In this document: positions 8,513-16,469 of the stretch, in pieces | Layout: every line of letters begins with the position of its first letter | Position numbering within the stretch: the stretch's first letter is position 1 | Assembly: GCA_021789695.1 (NCBI GenBank) | Contig: JAJYJH010000013.1 | Coordinates: 1 to 59,496, forward strand | Direction of reading: 5' to 3' | Length of the DNA stretch: 59,496 nt | Source: a bacterium | Lineage (GTDB): Bacteria; Elusimicrobiota; Elusimicrobia; Elusimicrobiales; UBA9959 | The notes under the pieces: generated by a model | Databases searched by the model: none | Told to the model about the DNA's origin: nothing | The model's input: the letters and a program-made list of their open reading frames with translations, nothing else | Translations under genes and position numbers: made by a program

Positions 8513-9637
8513 CTATTTCTCCAGTACTTCGATATTGGCGCGCGGCACCACTATGACCTCTCCACCCTGCAGCGCCACTTCCAGCACGCGGGCATGCGAT
8601 TCGCTGCCTATCACGGTCAGTTCCGGCGGCAGCGACTTTACCGTGCCTATCACGCCGAAGTGCGGCTCGCGGATGATGCGGATCGGGTCGCCGGGTTCTA
8701 TCCAACCGCGGCCCTGGTCCTTCTTGCACTCGGTTACGTTCTTCGGGAAACCGGGAACTATTATCTCAGGGCGCATCACGCCGGCGCGTATCTGCGTCGC
8801 GCCGGAGACGGAAGCCTTCTCGCCGTTGCGTGACGAGAGCAGCCGGAAAGTGTACTCCGCCATTGGGATCATACCGAAGCCCTCTGTGACCACCAGCGTG
8901 GTGCCGATTTGCTCGGTGCCCGTCACCGCCACGCCGATGTCGTAGCCCAGCAGCTGGCGCAGGTCGCGGTCGTGGATGCCGCCCACCACCACGGCCTTGA
9001 CGCCCATGGAGATGGCGCGGTTAATGGCGCCCAGGCCGGCGTGCTTGCCGCCCACCACTACCTTGCCGCGGTGGTGCTCGGTAATATCCTCCTCCACCAG
9101 TTCCTCGTCGGGGCTGGAGACCGCCACGGCGATCTCGCCGTTGGTCTCGCCGCCAATGCCAAAGATGCCCTGTATGAACGTCCCCTCGGACTCGACCGTT
9201 ACGCCGAAATCCGGGACGACCTCTACGACCCTGCCCTTCACGTAGGCCTGTATAGGGAGCACCTTGGGAGGCTCGCGCAGCATCACCTGGCCTGTCACTT
9301 CGGAGATGGACTCCACGGTGCCTGCCACCGGGGACTCCACGGAGGTCTTGAACCACTTGATAAAAGGCTTATTCTCGGCCAGCACCTCGCCGGCCTTTAT
9401 CTCGTCGCCTTCCCTCTTGAGCATGAAGTGCTTTATTTCCCCGGGGGAGACGGATAGGCGGTTGGCCACGTTAACCGGGAAGACCTTGCCGGGCAGTTCC
9501 GTACGGGCCACTATGTCGGTCGAGTCCACTTCGTCGCCCACGGAGGCCAGCACTTTGCCGGGGATGGGCAGCAGGCGCTTCTTCCTAAGCACCGTACAGG
9601 GCATTACCTTGAGTCCTGGAGTATACGCGTGAGCCAT
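8513..9637 (-). CDS. Barrel-sandwich and KOW-like domain protein of the MutL cluster
   Basis: 374 residues, soluble, no signal peptide. The N-terminal 130 residues look like a tandem barrel-sandwich (biotinyl/lipoyl or RnfC-like) fold: GKVLASVGDEV, HFMLKREGDEIKAGEVLAEN and SPVAGTVESISEVTGQVML are the typical Gly/Val/Asp turns. No biotinylation EAMKM or lipoyl-lysine motif is visible. The middle (about 185-275) is Gly/Val-rich with GGKHAGLGAINRAISMGVKA and resembles a nucleotide- or cofactor-binding alpha/beta domain. The C-terminus (about 315-374, PGDPIRIIREPHFGVIGTV) resembles a KOW/SH3 barrel. AAGGAG lies 8 bases before the ATG. It directly follows the MutL-type ATPase, so a role in the same process is inferred; no enzyme function is claimed. 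Confidence 0.65.
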   Translation of the reverse strand: MAHAYTPGLKVMPCTVLRKKRLLPIPGKVLASVGDEVDSTDIVARTELPGKVFPVNVANRLSVSPGEIKHFMLKREGDEIKAGEVLAENKPFIKWFKTSVESPVAGTVESISEVTGQVMLREPPKVLPIQAYVKGRVVEVVPDFGVTVESEGTFIQGIFGIGGETNGEIAVAVSSPDEELVEEDITEHHRGKVVVGGKHAGLGAINRAISMGVKAVVVGGIHDRDLRQLLGYDIGVAVTGTEQIGTTLVVTEGFGMIPMAEYTFRLLSSRNGEKASVSGATQIRAGVMRPEIIVPGFPKNVTECKKDQGRGWIEPGDPIRIIREPHFGVIGTVKSLPPELTVIGSESHARVLEVALQGGEVIVVPRANIEVLEK

Positions 9638-9671
9638 CTTTTATCTCCTTAAAAACATGTCCCTGAGGCCG

Positions 9672-11465
9672 TCAGACCGGGTACATCCCCATGGCCTTGT
9701 ACCACTTGTCCAGGTCGGCGCGACGGCGGGAGGCGTCCTTGGGCAGGATGAAAGGTCTTCCGCGGCCGTCGAGCACCAGCCCGACCACGCCGCCCTCAAT
9801 TTCGGCCTCCACTCTAGTGCCGGAGCCCGAGCCCATATCGAAACCTTTCACAGGCCTGGCAACGAGCTTCGCTTTGGGCGCATCGAACGGAATATGCCGC
9901 ATCTCGCCGAAACGCAGTTCGCCGCCCTGTTTCTTGCCGTCCGGGGTCGTGACCTCCCAGTCCATAATCTTCTCGCCCTCCTTGCCAAGGCCTTTCGGGG
10001 CCAGACAGGTGCCCAGGCGCACCAGGCAGTCGTTATAGAAAACGTCGAGCGCGGCCTTCTCGCTGATCTGCGCAAGCACGCCGAGATGGGGCATCATGAA
10101 GATGGAGTCCACGGCCATGCGGGTCACGCCCTCCGGCTGGTAGGCGTCTATCATCATCAGCATCGACTGGGTGCGGCGGGGGGAATGCGCCAGGATGCCG
10201 CCGGAGCCTATCACATAGTCCAGTTTCATCACGCTGATCAGGCTCTGTCCGGAGGCGGTCTGCTCGAAAGCGTCCGAAATCGAGCGTTCTTGCTGCACGC
10301 CTTTCAGCCCGACGGCCAGCGCCTTGTGCTGGTCGAACGCCAGGCGCAGCGCCTCACGGGAAACGGCGTGCTCTATCTGCAGGTCCTCGATGGTCTGCGG
10401 GATTGTGGTCGGCCGTATCATCTTGTTCTTCAGGCGGTTCCTAAGGTCCTGTTCCTCTATGTCGAACGGAAGCCAGCGCAGGATATTGGCCAGGCCCGCC
10501 TCGGCCATCACATTGGAGATAGAGTAGCTCATGCCGAGGTTAGCGCTGACCGTGCGGTTGAAGACCTCGCTGAAGACGCTGAACACGTCGGTAGTGGCGC
10601 CGCCTATGTCGACGGCCAGCACGTTGAACTTGTTGGCCTTGGCGAACTTCTCCGTCATAGAACCGACGGCGGCCGGCGTGGGCATGATAGGCGCTCCGAC
10701 CATCTTCATCAGCTTCGGGTAGCCGGGAGCCTGCTGCATCACGTGCTCCAGGAAGATGTCGTGAATCTTATGGCGCGCCGGCATCAGGTTCTCGCGCTCG
10801 AGCGAAGGACGCAGGTTCTCGGTCACTATCAGCGCAGTACGGTCGCCGAGTATCTCGGTTATCTGGGGCCGCGCCTTGTTGTTGCCGGCGTAGATTACCG
10901 GCAACTTGTACGAGGCGCCCAGGCGCGGCTTAGGATCGGCCGCCTTAAGGAACTGGGCCAGTTCCACGACGTGCGTCACGGTGCCGCCGTCGGTGCCGCC
11001 GGAGAGCAGCATCATGTCAGGGCGCAGTTGGCGGATGCGCTCTATCTTCTCGTGGTCGGCGCGGCCGTCGTTGGAGGCCAGCACGTCCATCACGATGGCG
11101 CCGGCGCCTAACGCGCAGCGCTGCGCGCTTTCGCCGGTCATCGCCTTCACGGCGCCGGCCACCATCATCTGCAGGCCGCCTCCCGCCGACGAGGTGGAGA
11201 CGTAGATATCCACTCCGGTCTTGCCGTCGTTAGGTGTTATGATCTTCTCGCCGTCTAGAATCTTGCGGCCGGAGAGTTCCTCCACCTCGGTAATCGCGTT
11301 CAGCACTCCTTTCGTGACGTCCTCGAAGGGCGCCTCCACCGTGGTCGGGGCTTCGCCGCGGAAAGTCTGGCGGTAGGTGTCGCCCTTCTTCTCTATAAGG
11401 ATGGCCTTGGTCGTGGTGCTTCCGCAGTCAGTAGCGATTATAACTTCAAGGTCTTTTTTTGACAT
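9672..11465 (-). CDS. glmL: MutL/GlmL-family actin-like ATPase
   Basis: 597 residues. The N-terminus has the ASKHA phosphate-1 loop ATDCGSTTTKAILIEK (about 11-26), and phosphate-2 is AVDIGGATTDVFSVFSEVFN (about 284-303). The block MLLSGGTDGGTVTHVVELAQ and the C-terminal DMGSGSGTRVEAEIEGGVVG are characteristic of MutL proteins. The family is encoded with B12-dependent glutamate mutase (GlmS/GlmE) in clostridia and is thought to assist or reactivate the mutase. No mutase subunit or cobalamin-binding motif is encoded in this window, so the partner here may be different. The first 20 bases overlap the end of the 110-residue gene upstream. The family call is secure; the role here is not. Confidence 0.85.
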   Translation of the reverse strand: MSKKDLEVIIATDCGSTTTKAILIEKKGDTYRQTFRGEAPTTVEAPFEDVTKGVLNAITEVEELSGRKILDGEKIITPNDGKTGVDIYVSTSSAGGGLQMMVAGAVKAMTGESAQRCALGAGAIVMDVLASNDGRADHEKIERIRQLRPDMMLLSGGTDGGTVTHVVELAQFLKAADPKPRLGASYKLPVIYAGNNKARPQITEILGDRTALIVTENLRPSLERENLMPARHKIHDIFLEHVMQQAPGYPKLMKMVGAPIMPTPAAVGSMTEKFAKANKFNVLAVDIGGATTDVFSVFSEVFNRTVSANLGMSYSISNVMAEAGLANILRWLPFDIEEQDLRNRLKNKMIRPTTIPQTIEDLQIEHAVSREALRLAFDQHKALAVGLKGVQQERSISDAFEQTASGQSLISVMKLDYVIGSGGILAHSPRRTQSMLMMIDAYQPEGVTRMAVDSIFMMPHLGVLAQISEKAALDVFYNDCLVRLGTCLAPKGLGKEGEKIMDWEVTTPDGKKQGGELRFGEMRHIPFDAPKAKLVARPVKGFDMGSGSGTRVEAEIEGGVVGLVLDGRGRPFILPKDASRRRADLDKWYKAMGMYPV

Positions 11466-11778
11466 TTGGATCTTCCTTTCCGGAGGTTTCAGCGCCGAGG
11501 CGCTGCGCCAGATAATCCATCGCCTTCGGGTTCTCCAGCAGAGCTCGGTAGACGTCTATTTTTTCCTTTTTGAAGATGACCCCGAGAATCGGCGCCAGGA
11601 AAGCCGCTCCGCCGGCGCCCACGCCATGCAGGGGTTTGGTACTTTCCACCGAGAAAGAGGCGACATCGCCCAGTCCCCTGGCCCTCACTTTTTCAGCCAG
11701 GCCGTCCAGCAGCCTCTTCTCCTCAGGGGTCGGTTCGGGCGGTTCTGGTATCTTGAAGGCGTTGTCCCAAATTCCCAT
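11446..11778 (-). CDS. Small conserved-looking protein, first gene of the MutL cluster
   Basis: 110 residues. It starts MGIWDNAFKIPEPPEPTPEE, continues with a helical charged segment (KRLLDGLAEKVRARGLGDVAS), a Gly/Ala-rich hydrophobic patch (GVGAGGAAFLAPILGVIF) and a basic tail. One short membrane-associated helix is possible. It overlaps the MutL start by 20 bases, which implies translational coupling. No Shine-Dalgarno sequence precedes the ATG. Instead TAGAAT ends 8 bases before it, so the mRNA is probably leaderless. Family and function are unknown. Confidence 0.7.
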   Translation of the reverse strand: MGIWDNAFKIPEPPEPTPEEKRLLDGLAEKVRARGLGDVASFSVESTKPLHGVGAGGAAFLAPILGVIFKKEKIDVYRALLENPKAMDYLAQRLGAETSGKEDPNVKKRP

Positions 11779-11786
11779 CGTTCACA

Positions 11787-11815
11787 ATTCTAACATAAAA
11801 GCAAAAATATGTCCT
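11787..11815 (-). promoter_or_regulatory. Promoter of the MutL cluster, leaderless arrangement
   Basis: Minus strand: -35 AGGACA (11815-11810), 17 bases, -10 TAGAAT (11792-11787). Only 8 bases (TGTGAACG) separate the -10 from the ATG at 11778, placing the expected transcription start at or next to the start codon. Confidence 0.55.
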
Positions 11816-11818
11816 AAA

Positions 11819-11839
11819 GGCCGGGAAGCCGTCCCGGCC
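11819..11839 (-). terminator. Terminator hairpin downstream of the DUF192 gene
   Basis: GGCCGGGA (11819-11826), AGCCG loop, TCCCGGCC (11832-11839), perfect 8-base arms, immediately after the DUF192 stop. On the minus strand it is followed by only three T residues and then the promoter of the MutL cluster. Confidence 0.55.
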
Positions 11840-11842
11840 GGG

Positions 11843-12358
11843 TCATTTTTTCTCCTGCCTGGCAGCAGGACGCCGCGGCGTCTTTGGGAAGGAAATCTTC
11901 AACGTCATACCCGGTTGGAGGCGATGAGCCCGGGCCGTACCGGCGGCCAGTTCCAGCACGCAGGAAGCCGGAGAAGAGGCGCGCGCTACTTCGCTCTCCG
12001 GCTGATCTGCCGTGCTGCGGGGCACGCGGTGGAAGATGCGTACGATCTTAAGTCCGGAGTCCAGGAACACCATATCCAGGTCTATAAAGGTGTTCTTCAT
12101 CCAGAAATACTTCACCCCGGGATCGCCGAAAACGAAGAGCATCCCGCGGTCGGCAGGGAGCTTGCGGCGGAACATCAGGCCGCGCTCCTGCTGTTCTGGA
12201 GTCAGCGCGAGCTCGGCCATAATCCTGAAGCCGTCTGGCAGCCTGAGCTCCGCGGCGGAAGCGCCTTCGGGCACGCGCAGGGACGCGGGCGCGCCGGCGG
12301 AGAGGCTCGCGGCGCAGAGAAGCAGAGTGAACAGGAGCGGAAATTTCAGCCTATTCAT
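11843..12358 (-). CDS. Secreted DUF192 family protein
   Basis: 171 residues with a signal peptide (about 1-23, ending LSAGAPA). The DUF192 domain spans about 38-165. Its hallmarks are ELALTPEQQERGLMFR (the family motif A.T..E...GLM.R), GMLFVFGDPGVKYFWMKNT (M.F.F....FWMKNT) and IDLDMVFLD. The family consists of small exported or membrane-linked proteins of unknown biochemical role. It starts inside the last 8 bases of the upstream secreted-protein gene, so the two are coupled. A hairpin terminator follows the stop. Confidence 0.9.
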   Translation of the reverse strand: MNRLKFPLLFTLLLCAASLSAGAPASLRVPEGASAAELRLPDGFRIMAELALTPEQQERGLMFRRKLPADRGMLFVFGDPGVKYFWMKNTFIDLDMVFLDSGLKIVRIFHRVPRSTADQPESEVARASSPASCVLELAAGTARAHRLQPGMTLKISFPKTPRRPAARQEKK

Positions 12359-12848
12359 TACGCACCGTCCCGGTAGAAGGCGCTGCGGCCGCAGTAGCCG
12401 ACGTCACCATGAAAAGCGGGACCCTCAGATCGGCCTCCGCCTTCATCTCGCCGGCCTTCCGGAAAAGGGCCATAGCGTCCTCCTTGTGGGTTCGCGCAAG
12501 GCCGCGCAGCCCTCCTGCCTTGGGAAGCTCCGCCGCCAGTTCCTTGAACGGGACCGAGGTCTTCTCGGACAGCAGCAGCAGCGCGGCCAGTTGCTGCCTG
12601 TAGACTCCGGCGCGCAGGTATTTCTGCATCTCCCGCTCCGGCTCCGTGGAACCGAAGACGGCGTAGAGCGTGGTGCTGCTGACTTCGGAGCTGAGGGCCC
12701 AGGCAAAAGCGTCCTCTCCGGAGCTGTCCGGTTTTTCGGGCGCGCTGCGGGAAAAAGCGTCCGGGCCGACCTCGGCACCCAGATAAACCTGGGCCGACGC
12801 CGGCAGCGCGGCCGCCAGCAGGCATAGAACCAGAGCCTTTCTCAGCAT
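12351..12848 (-). CDS. Secreted protein of unknown function
   Basis: 165 residues: a clear signal peptide (MLRKALVLCLLAAALPASAQ) followed by a mostly helical mature part rich in Ala, Glu, Leu and Ser, with no cysteines after the signal region and no recognised motif. The stop overlaps the DUF192 start by 8 bases, and the gene begins 10 bases after the end of the Lrp-type ligand-domain gene, so the three minus-strand genes are probably one transcript. Function unknown. Confidence 0.75.
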   Translation of the reverse strand: MLRKALVLCLLAAALPASAQVYLGAEVGPDAFSRSAPEKPDSSGEDAFAWALSSEVSSTTLYAVFGSTEPEREMQKYLRAGVYRQQLAALLLLSEKTSVPFKELAAELPKAGGLRGLARTHKEDAMALFRKAGEMKAEADLRVPLFMVTSATAAAAPSTGTVRNE

Positions 12849-12858
12849 TTGCCCGCGC

Positions 12859-13092
12859 TCAGAGCGACGTCGTTACGAGAGTTTCCGTGGAGAGCACTCC
12901 TGGAATGCAGCGTATCTCCTGCACCACTATGTTGGAAAGCTGGGGAAGATCTTCCGTCTCCATGTCCAGCACCAGGTCCCAGCGGCCGAAGACGGCGGAC
13001 ATGTGGACCACGCTCTTCAGGGAGCGCAGCTTGGACAGCGCCTGCTTTTCCTTGCCGGGCATGAGCTTCACGAGTACCAGTCCTGTTACCAT
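12859..13092 (-). CDS. Stand-alone Lrp/AsnC ligand-binding (RAM) domain protein
   Basis: 77 residues from ATG 13092 (MVTGLVLVKLMPGKE). AAAGGAA lies about 7 bases before this codon, so the 18 extra residues of the longer open frame (to 13146) were excluded. The sequence is the dimeric alpha-beta sandwich domain of Lrp/AsnC regulators (VLVKLMPGKEKQAL, VVHMSAVFGRWDLVLDMETE, IRCIPGVLSTETLV) without the DNA-binding helix-turn-helix. Such stand-alone domains bind small ligands, typically amino acids, and may modulate full-length Lrp proteins. Target and ligand are unknown. Confidence 0.85.
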   Translation of the reverse strand: MVTGLVLVKLMPGKEKQALSKLRSLKSVVHMSAVFGRWDLVLDMETEDLPQLSNIVVQEIRCIPGVLSTETLVTTSL

Positions 13093-13207
13093 AGGTTGTT
13101 TCCTTTGTGCGCGCGTTCCGGCGCGCGCCATGTCTCTATTATACAACCGGGGCCCCGGCGATTCAATAGCGGCCGGCCAGGCGCGGCAAAGAGGGCGTAA
13201 AATAAAA

Positions 13208-13213
13208 TATAAT
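13208..13213 (+). promoter_or_regulatory. Consensus -10 box of dtd, leaderless arrangement
   Basis: TATAAT ends 6 bases before the dtd ATG in an A/T-rich stretch. No convincing -35 is seen at 17 bases. An mRNA started 6-8 bases downstream would begin at the start codon. Confidence 0.5.
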
Positions 13214-13219
13214 TAGGTC

Positions 13220-13675
13220 ATGAGAGCGGTCATCCAGAGAGTAAAGCGCGGGGGAGTCAGTACAGGAACGGTGCTGAACAGGATCGGGCCCGGCCTTGTG
13301 GTGCTGCTGGGCGTGGGAACAGGCGACTCGGAGGCCGACGCCGTTCTGCTGGCTGAAAAGACCGCCAACCTGCGGGTCTTCTCCAATGCCGGGGGCAAGT
13401 TCGACCATTCGTTGCTGGACGTGAAGGGCGAAGCGCTAGTCGTGTCGCAGTTCACGCTTTACGGCGACGCCTCCAAAGGCAGGCGCCCGGATTTTGCCGC
13501 GGCGGCCAGGCCGGAAGAAGCCGTAAAACTGTACGAGCGTTTCGTGAAGGCCCTCGCCGACAAAGGCGTGCCGGTCAAGACCGGGGTTTTCGCCGCGGCC
13601 ATGGAAGTGGAGATAATCAATGACGGCCCCGTGACGATACTGCTGGACACCGCGCCCAAAAACTTCCACAGATGA
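13220..13675 (+). CDS. dtd: D-aminoacyl-tRNA deacylase
   Basis: 151 residues, the usual length. It hydrolyses D-aminoacyl-tRNAs (D-Tyr, D-Asp and others, and mischarged Gly-tRNA-Ala) in the cytoplasm, preventing D-amino acids from entering protein. The N-terminus [14 protein letters not shown] and the two active-site motifs of the family, [17 protein letters not shown] (about 79-95) and the cis-proline loop [11 protein letters not shown] (about 134-144), are intact. It begins without a clear ribosome-binding site, 6 bases after a TATAAT box, and its stop overlaps the lipoprotein gene by 4 bases. Confidence 0.96.
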   Translation: MRAVIQRVKRGGVSTGTVLNRIGPGLVVLLGVGTGDSEADAVLLAEKTANLRVFSNAGGKFDHSLLDVKGEALVVSQFTLYGDASKGRRPDFAAAARPEEAVKLYERFVKALADKGVPVKTGVFAAAMEVEIINDGPVTILLDTAPKNFHR

Positions 13676-14379
13676 AAGTTCTCCCGCTCCGCCTCCTGCT
13701 GCCAGCCGTACTCGCGCTGCTCTCGTCCGCCTGCGTCGGCGCGGTCCTGTTCGGCGGCGGGCCGCGGACCCTGGAAGGCATGCAAGCCTGGGCCGGCTGG
13801 AACGGCGCCTATGGCAGATACGCGGCCGAAAGCGGCGGGCTTTGTTATTATCTCACGGGGAAGCAGGACGATACGCGCGACGAGCCTTCTGACGGTTATT
13901 TCCCTGGCCTGATACTTTCAAAGGAGCTGTCCGGGACCTCCTGGATAGTAGACATTGGAACGGATTTCAGGCTCCCGCCCGGCTGCATAAAGCGCTTCTC
14001 TTACGGCATCTGGGTCGGAGGCGACGCCGCCAGGCCCTCCATCGGCAACCCCTCCGGGGCGCTGAAGCTGCTGGTGCAGCGCCAGAACGGTCCGTCAAAG
14101 ACCTTCGATACCTTCGAGCTGGTCCTGCTGCCAGGCGGCAGGCAGGTGGAGCTGCCGAAGAAGCTGAAAACGCTGCGTTTCGAGCGCAGCGGGAGCGTCT
14201 ACACCGTCTCCTACTCGATGAACCGCCGGGATTTCGTAACCGCACTCAGCGCCGACGCCTCCTCCGTGGACGCTCCCTCCCAGAAATTTTTCATCGGCGG
14301 GTTCTCAAGCGGAGCCCCGGCCGGAGCCCGTATGAGGCTCAGGAGCTTCAGGCTGAACGGGCGGGAGATACTGCGCTGA
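13672..14379 (+). CDS. Putative lipoprotein of unknown function
   Basis: 235 residues. The N-terminus ([21 protein letters not shown]) is a signal peptide with Cys21 in an imperfect lipobox (SSAC), so a lipoprotein anchor is likely but not certain. The mature part is beta-rich with Trp/Tyr/Gly ([19 protein letters not shown]) and reads like a concanavalin/laminin-G-type jelly roll ([31 protein letters not shown]), an inference from pattern only. It is translationally coupled to dtd and lies 17 bases before rnr. Confidence 0.75.
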   Translation: MKVLPLRLLLPAVLALLSSACVGAVLFGGGPRTLEGMQAWAGWNGAYGRYAAESGGLCYYLTGKQDDTRDEPSDGYFPGLILSKELSGTSWIVDIGTDFRLPPGCIKRFSYGIWVGGDAARPSIGNPSGALKLLVQRQNGPSKTFDTFELVLLPGGRQVELPKKLKTLRFERSGSVYTVSYSMNRRDFVTALSADASSVDAPSQKFFIGGFSSGAPAGARMRLRSFRLNGREILR

Positions 14380-14396
14380 CAGGCGCGAAGGACGAA

Positions 14397-16406
14397 ATGA
14401 AAGAAAATCATAAAAAGAACTGGCAGCGCGGCGCGGCCCCGGGACGGGCCGAGGAAATCGAGGGCGCCATACAGCACCACGGGACCTTCGCTTTCCTGAT
14501 TTCGGAAAAAGCGGGCGTGCCGGATGCCTTCCTCCGGGGACGCGGCCTGGACCTGGCCATGGACGGCGACAGAGTGCTGGCCCGCGTGCGGCCGGAGAAG
14601 AGCGGACGCCCGGCGGGAGAGATAGTGAAGGTCCTGAAGCGCGCCCGCTCTTCGATGGTCGGCGTGCTGCGCCGGGCCGGCGGTTCCTGGGCGCTGCTCC
14701 CGGAGAAAGGGAACGCGCCACCGGCGGAGGTGACCGGCTTCGCCCGGAGCGCGGCCCCGGCCGAAGGGGCTCTCGCAGTGATGGAAGTGAAACGCTGGCC
14801 CGCGCAGGGAGTGCGGGCGGCCGGAACGGTGACCGAGATACTGGGTGACCCGGGGGACGTGCGGGCGCGCACAGACGCCATACTCAGGGCGCGCGGCATA
14901 AACGAGGAGTTCCCTCCGGAAGTTCTGTCGCAGGCCGCCTTCTTCGGCACGCGTCTTCAGCCGGCGGCCTGGAAAGGGAGGGAACAGCTTTTCGGCCTCC
15001 CTGTCTGCACGATAGACGGCGCCGACGCCAGAGACTTCGACGACGCGGTATCGCTGGAGCCGCTGCCCGGCGGACTGCTGCGGCTCGGCGTGCATATCGC
15101 GGACGTGGCGAACTACGTAAGGCCGGGCACCGCCCTGGACCGCGAGGCCTACTCCCGCGCCACCAGCGTCTACCTGCCGGACCGCGTGGTGCCGATGCTG
15201 CCGCCGGCGTTGTCGGATAATCTGTGCAGCCTCGTACCGAGCCAGGAGCGCCTGACGGTGTCGGCCTTTATGGACCTCGACGGCAACGGCAAGGTGCTGC
15301 GCCGCAGGCTCGCCGAGACCGTCATCCGCTCGTGGCGCCGTTTTACTTACGAGGAGGTGCAGGCCCTGCTCGACGGCGGAAAGGTGCCGGACGTGCACCC
15401 GAGGATACGCGAGGCCGTGCTGAAGATGGGCGGCCTGATGGAAACGCTCTACCGCCGGCGCGTGCAGCGCGGCGCGCTGGACTTCAACCTGCCGGAGTAC
15501 AAGGTCAACGCCGACCCGCACGGGCGCCCGCTCGGCGTGTCGCTGCGGCCGCGCCTGAAGAGCCACCGGCTCATCGAGGAGTTTATGCTGCTTGCCAACG
15601 AGGCCGTCGCGACCGAGCTCTTCAACGCGAAGATTCAGTTCCTTCACCGCCGCCACGACGCGCCGGACCCCCTGAAGCTGAAGGCGCTGGCCGCCGCGCT
15701 CGGTGAGCTCGGCCTGCGCGCGGGGCACATAGAGGGCCGCAACGCCGCGAAGGGCTTGCAGGACGTGCTGCGGCAGGCCGCTGGGCACCCGCTCGAGCAC
15801 CTGATCAACTCGCTGATGGTGCGCAGCATGCGGCAGGCCGTCTACGCCCCGGAATCCGGGGGGCATTTCGGCATAGCGACGCGTTTCTATTCTCATTTCA
15901 CGTCTCCGATACGGCGCTACCCGGACCTGCTCACGCACCGCGCCGTTAAAGCGCTGCTGCGCCACGTGAAGGAGACACCGGCGGTGCCGCTGGACAAGGC
16001 CGGCACCCACTGCTCCGAGCGCGAGCGGGCGGCCGCCGACGCCGAGCACAAAGCGGTGGACGTCATGCGCGCAGAGATGCTCAAGGACCTGGTGGGCTCT
16101 GTGATGGACGGGGCCGTGACCACCGTGATAGACAGCGGCGCCTTCGTGATGCTGGGCGAGACCGGCGCCGAGGGCCTGCTGCGCGTCAACGGCCTGAAGC
16201 CCGGGACAAAGGTCAAGGTAATGATTGCTTCCGTCGACACTGCGGAGGGGAAGATAGACCTGTCGCTCGAGAGCCGCCCGCAGCAGCAACCCCCGCAGGG
16301 TGGCCAGGACCGCTGGAAGGTCACCGAGCTGAAAAAAAAGGGACAGGGGGGAAACGATGGTCGGAGCCGCGGGCGCGGAAGAGGGCGCGGCCGGGGCCGG
16401 CGCTAA
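14397..16406 (+). CDS. rnr: Ribonuclease R (RNB-family exoribonuclease)
   Basis: 669 residues, somewhat shorter than E. coli RNase R (about 800). It degrades structured RNA processively from the 3' end. An N-terminal cold-shock-like region (about 20-90), the RNB catalytic domain with IDGADARDFDDAV, in which Asp207, 213, 215 and 216 match the four metal-binding aspartates of the family, the later GIATRFYSHFTSPIRRYPDL block, and an S1 domain (about 570-640, VMDGAVTTVIDSGAFVMLGE). The C-terminus is a basic Arg-Gly tail (GRSRGRGRGRGRGRR), likely RNA-binding. It is third in the dtd transcript and ends at a strong bidirectional terminator. Confidence 0.95.
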   Translation: MKENHKKNWQRGAAPGRAEEIEGAIQHHGTFAFLISEKAGVPDAFLRGRGLDLAMDGDRVLARVRPEKSGRPAGEIVKVLKRARSSMVGVLRRAGGSWALLPEKGNAPPAEVTGFARSAAPAEGALAVMEVKRWPAQGVRAAGTVTEILGDPGDVRARTDAILRARGINEEFPPEVLSQAAFFGTRLQPAAWKGREQLFGLPVCTIDGADARDFDDAVSLEPLPGGLLRLGVHIADVANYVRPGTALDREAYSRATSVYLPDRVVPMLPPALSDNLCSLVPSQERLTVSAFMDLDGNGKVLRRRLAETVIRSWRRFTYEEVQALLDGGKVPDVHPRIREAVLKMGGLMETLYRRRVQRGALDFNLPEYKVNADPHGRPLGVSLRPRLKSHRLIEEFMLLANEAVATELFNAKIQFLHRRHDAPDPLKLKALAAALGELGLRAGHIEGRNAAKGLQDVLRQAAGHPLEHLINSLMVRSMRQAVYAPESGGHFGIATRFYSHFTSPIRRYPDLLTHRAVKALLRHVKETPAVPLDKAGTHCSERERAAADAEHKAVDVMRAEMLKDLVGSVMDGAVTTVIDSGAFVMLGETGAEGLLRVNGLKPGTKVKVMIASVDTAEGKIDLSLESRPQQQPPQGGQDRWKVTELKKKGQGGNDGRSRGRGRGRGRGRR

Positions 16407-16411
16407 GGTCC

Positions 16412-16459
16412 GGAAACGATAAAAAAACCGGGGCCATCCCCGGTTTTTTTATCGTTTCC
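16412..16459. terminator. Bidirectional intrinsic terminator between rnr and valS
   Basis: Two perfectly complementary 22-base arms (16412-16433 and 16438-16459) with a CCAT loop. Each arm carries CCGGGG next to a run of seven A or T, so it gives a GC stem plus T tract on both strands, ending rnr and valS transcription head-on. Confidence 0.93.
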
Positions 16460-16469
16460 CGCCCCCGGG

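Noticed and set aside
6579-8729. Longer 716-residue version of the solute-binding protein
   Set aside because: The 117 extra N-terminal residues include non-protein-like Arg/Gly/Pro sequence and cover the promoter; the ATG at 8378 begins a proper signal peptide.
14211-16289. 692-codon minus-strand open frame
   Set aside because: Antisense shadow of rnr and its neighbour; no motif, no start context.
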